A stretch of DNA of 64,000 bases. Source: an uncultured Erythrobacter sp. (GTDB lineage Bacteria > Pseudomonadota > Alphaproteobacteria > Sphingomonadales > Sphingomonadaceae). The notes below the pieces were generated by a model. That model was not told the origin of the DNA and did not search any database. It worked only from the letters and a program-made list of their open reading frames with translations. Position numbers and translations under genes: made by a program. Below, piece after piece: positions 63,391 through 64,000 of this stretch. Within the stretch, counting starts at the first letter, position 1; each line of letters starts with the position of its first letter. The stretch lies in contig CANLZI010000001.1 of assembly GCA_947495555.1 (NCBI GenBank), forward strand, positions 348,861-412,860, given 5' to 3'.

Positions 63391-63437
63391 AATCCCGATA
63401 GGCTTGGTTGGTGCGACAAAGTCAACACCGCGTCTGA

Positions 63438-63492
63438 TTAACCTCGGAAAACAGGGTTAAAATGCAGTTATCCTTAGCCGTGTGTTAACCAT
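63438..63492. promoter_or_regulatory. Cluster of TTAACC motifs upstream of the TadG-like gene, possible CtrA sites
   Basis: TTAACC at 63438-63443, its inverse GGTTAA at 63455-63460, and TTAACCAT at 63485-63492 lie within 135 bases of the pilus gene start. TTAACCAT is a known short CtrA-binding form in alphaproteobacteria, where CtrA controls pilus genes. The full TTAA-N7-TTAA form is not present, so the call is tentative. Confidence 0.4.
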
Positions 63493-63569
63493 CCCATTTG
63501 ACATATTGGACACTCTACATGGGCTAAGCAAGTGCGATGGAATTACCTATCAAACAGGGTACAAAGCCG

Positions 63570-64000
63570 ATGAACGCGTTGAAGAAGTTCTGCAAAAGCA
63601 TCCGTCGTAACACCAGCGGTAACGCTGCATTGTTGGTCGGTCTGGGCATGCCAGTCCTCGTCGGAGGCACCGGATATGCCGTCGATACGGCACAGTGGTA
63701 TCTCTACAAGCGAGAGCTGCAATATGCGGTCGATCAGGCTGCGCTGGCGGGCGCGTGGGCACGCGGTAACGGTGACACCGGAACCGGATACCAGCTCCGC
63801 GCCGCTCAAGAATTTGACGACAACATTTCGGTCACCGCGGATTACACCCCTGTCGATGTCGCGAGTTTGGCCGATTGGGACGGTGGCACACAAAACAGTG
63901 TAGTTGTAACGGCAACAATTACGGTGGATCTACCGTTCAGCCAGCTTGTCCTTGAGCGGCCAACAACCGTTTCTGTGCGTTCTCAAGCCATTTACGAAAC
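63570..64000 (+). CDS. TadG-like pilus assembly protein, N-terminal part (cut by window edge)
   Basis: The frame is open from an ATG at 63570 (or 63537) to the window end. A short basic start (KKFCKSIRRNTSGNAA) is followed by one hydrophobic helix, LLVGLGMPVLVGGTGYAVDTAQWY, and by KRELQYAVDQAALAGAWARG. This is the TadE/TadG-type pseudopilin-like N-terminus, with the helix anchoring the protein and the rest in the periplasm. It probably starts a tad (Flp pilus) or related gene set beyond the edge. The 63570 start fits relatives best. Confidence 0.8.
   Translation, partial: MNALKKFCKSIRRNTSGNAALLVGLGMPVLVGGTGYAVDTAQWYLYKRELQYAVDQAALAGAWARGNGDTGTGYQLRAAQEFDDNISVTADYTPVDVASLADWDGGTQNSVVVTATITVDLPFSQLVLERPTTVSVRSQAIYE

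Noticed and set aside
1-64000. CRISPR arrays, insertion sequences, rRNA genes, prophage
   Set aside because: No regular spaced repeats, transposases, phage structural genes or rRNA segments were seen on either strand.

Overview
The window is a dense chromosomal segment of an alphaproteobacterium, most likely order Sphingomonadales and perhaps Erythrobacteraceae. This rests on gene order and protein character: dusB-ntrB-ntrC-ntrY-ntrX-hfq-hflX facing mazG, rph-rdgB back to back with hrcA-grpE, fused ispDF, CAP and EF-hand secreted proteins, PhaR and TrmFO. The family-level guess is weak because no 16S gene is present. Nothing indicates a plasmid or a large prophage.

Layout. 1-0.94 kb is a small accessory patch: the start of a zinc-binding GFA-like gene, a decayed copy of the xerC 3' end, an orphan gene, and two related palindromic repeats. 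0.94-5.0 kb is housekeeping on the minus strand (xerC, hemW, rdgB, rph) with one CAP protein on the plus strand. 5.1-12 kb carries the heat-shock set hrcA, grpE, dnaK, dnaJ, interrupted by a minus-strand run (copper-chaperone-like lipoprotein, HExxH protein, GNAT, HEPN-like protein). 12-26 kb holds a secreted metallo-beta-lactamase-fold protein, a large patatin, radA, cvpA, an IscU-like protein, an MFS carrier, alr, phaR, proS, a DUF805 protein and rnr. 26-31 kb has a Usp protein, pdhC, lpdA and a Kef-type antiporter, followed by tRNA-Ser(UGA). 31-38.6 kb holds cell-wall enzymes and then an overlapping chain tmk-holB-metG-tatD-MBL-small membrane protein. 38.6-48.7 kb is mazG facing the nitrogen-regulation/Hfq operon. 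48.8-54.7 kb carries ispDF, a cinA-like gene, a RatA/Coq10-like gene, lipA, a bicarbonate transporter/PII-like/carbonic anhydrase operon and a NYN-OST-HTH protein. 54.8-64 kb holds a TPR protein, gyrA, a TauD-type dioxygenase, a YhhN protein, trmFO, an EF-hand protein, a squalene/phytoene-synthase-like protein and the start of a TadG-like pilus gene.

Most striking items: Hfq is encoded as one 180-residue chain with two complete Sm domains; the pyruvate dehydrogenase E2 has two E3-binding domains in a row; sbtA, an SbtB-like PII gene and a beta-carbonic anhydrase overlap as one operon in what looks like a heterotroph; the xerC 3' end is duplicated around an orphan gene; hemW carries an in-frame palindromic repeat. 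No CRISPR array, insertion sequence or rRNA gene was seen. The only run over 300 bases without a gene is 56154-56476, upstream of gyrA.
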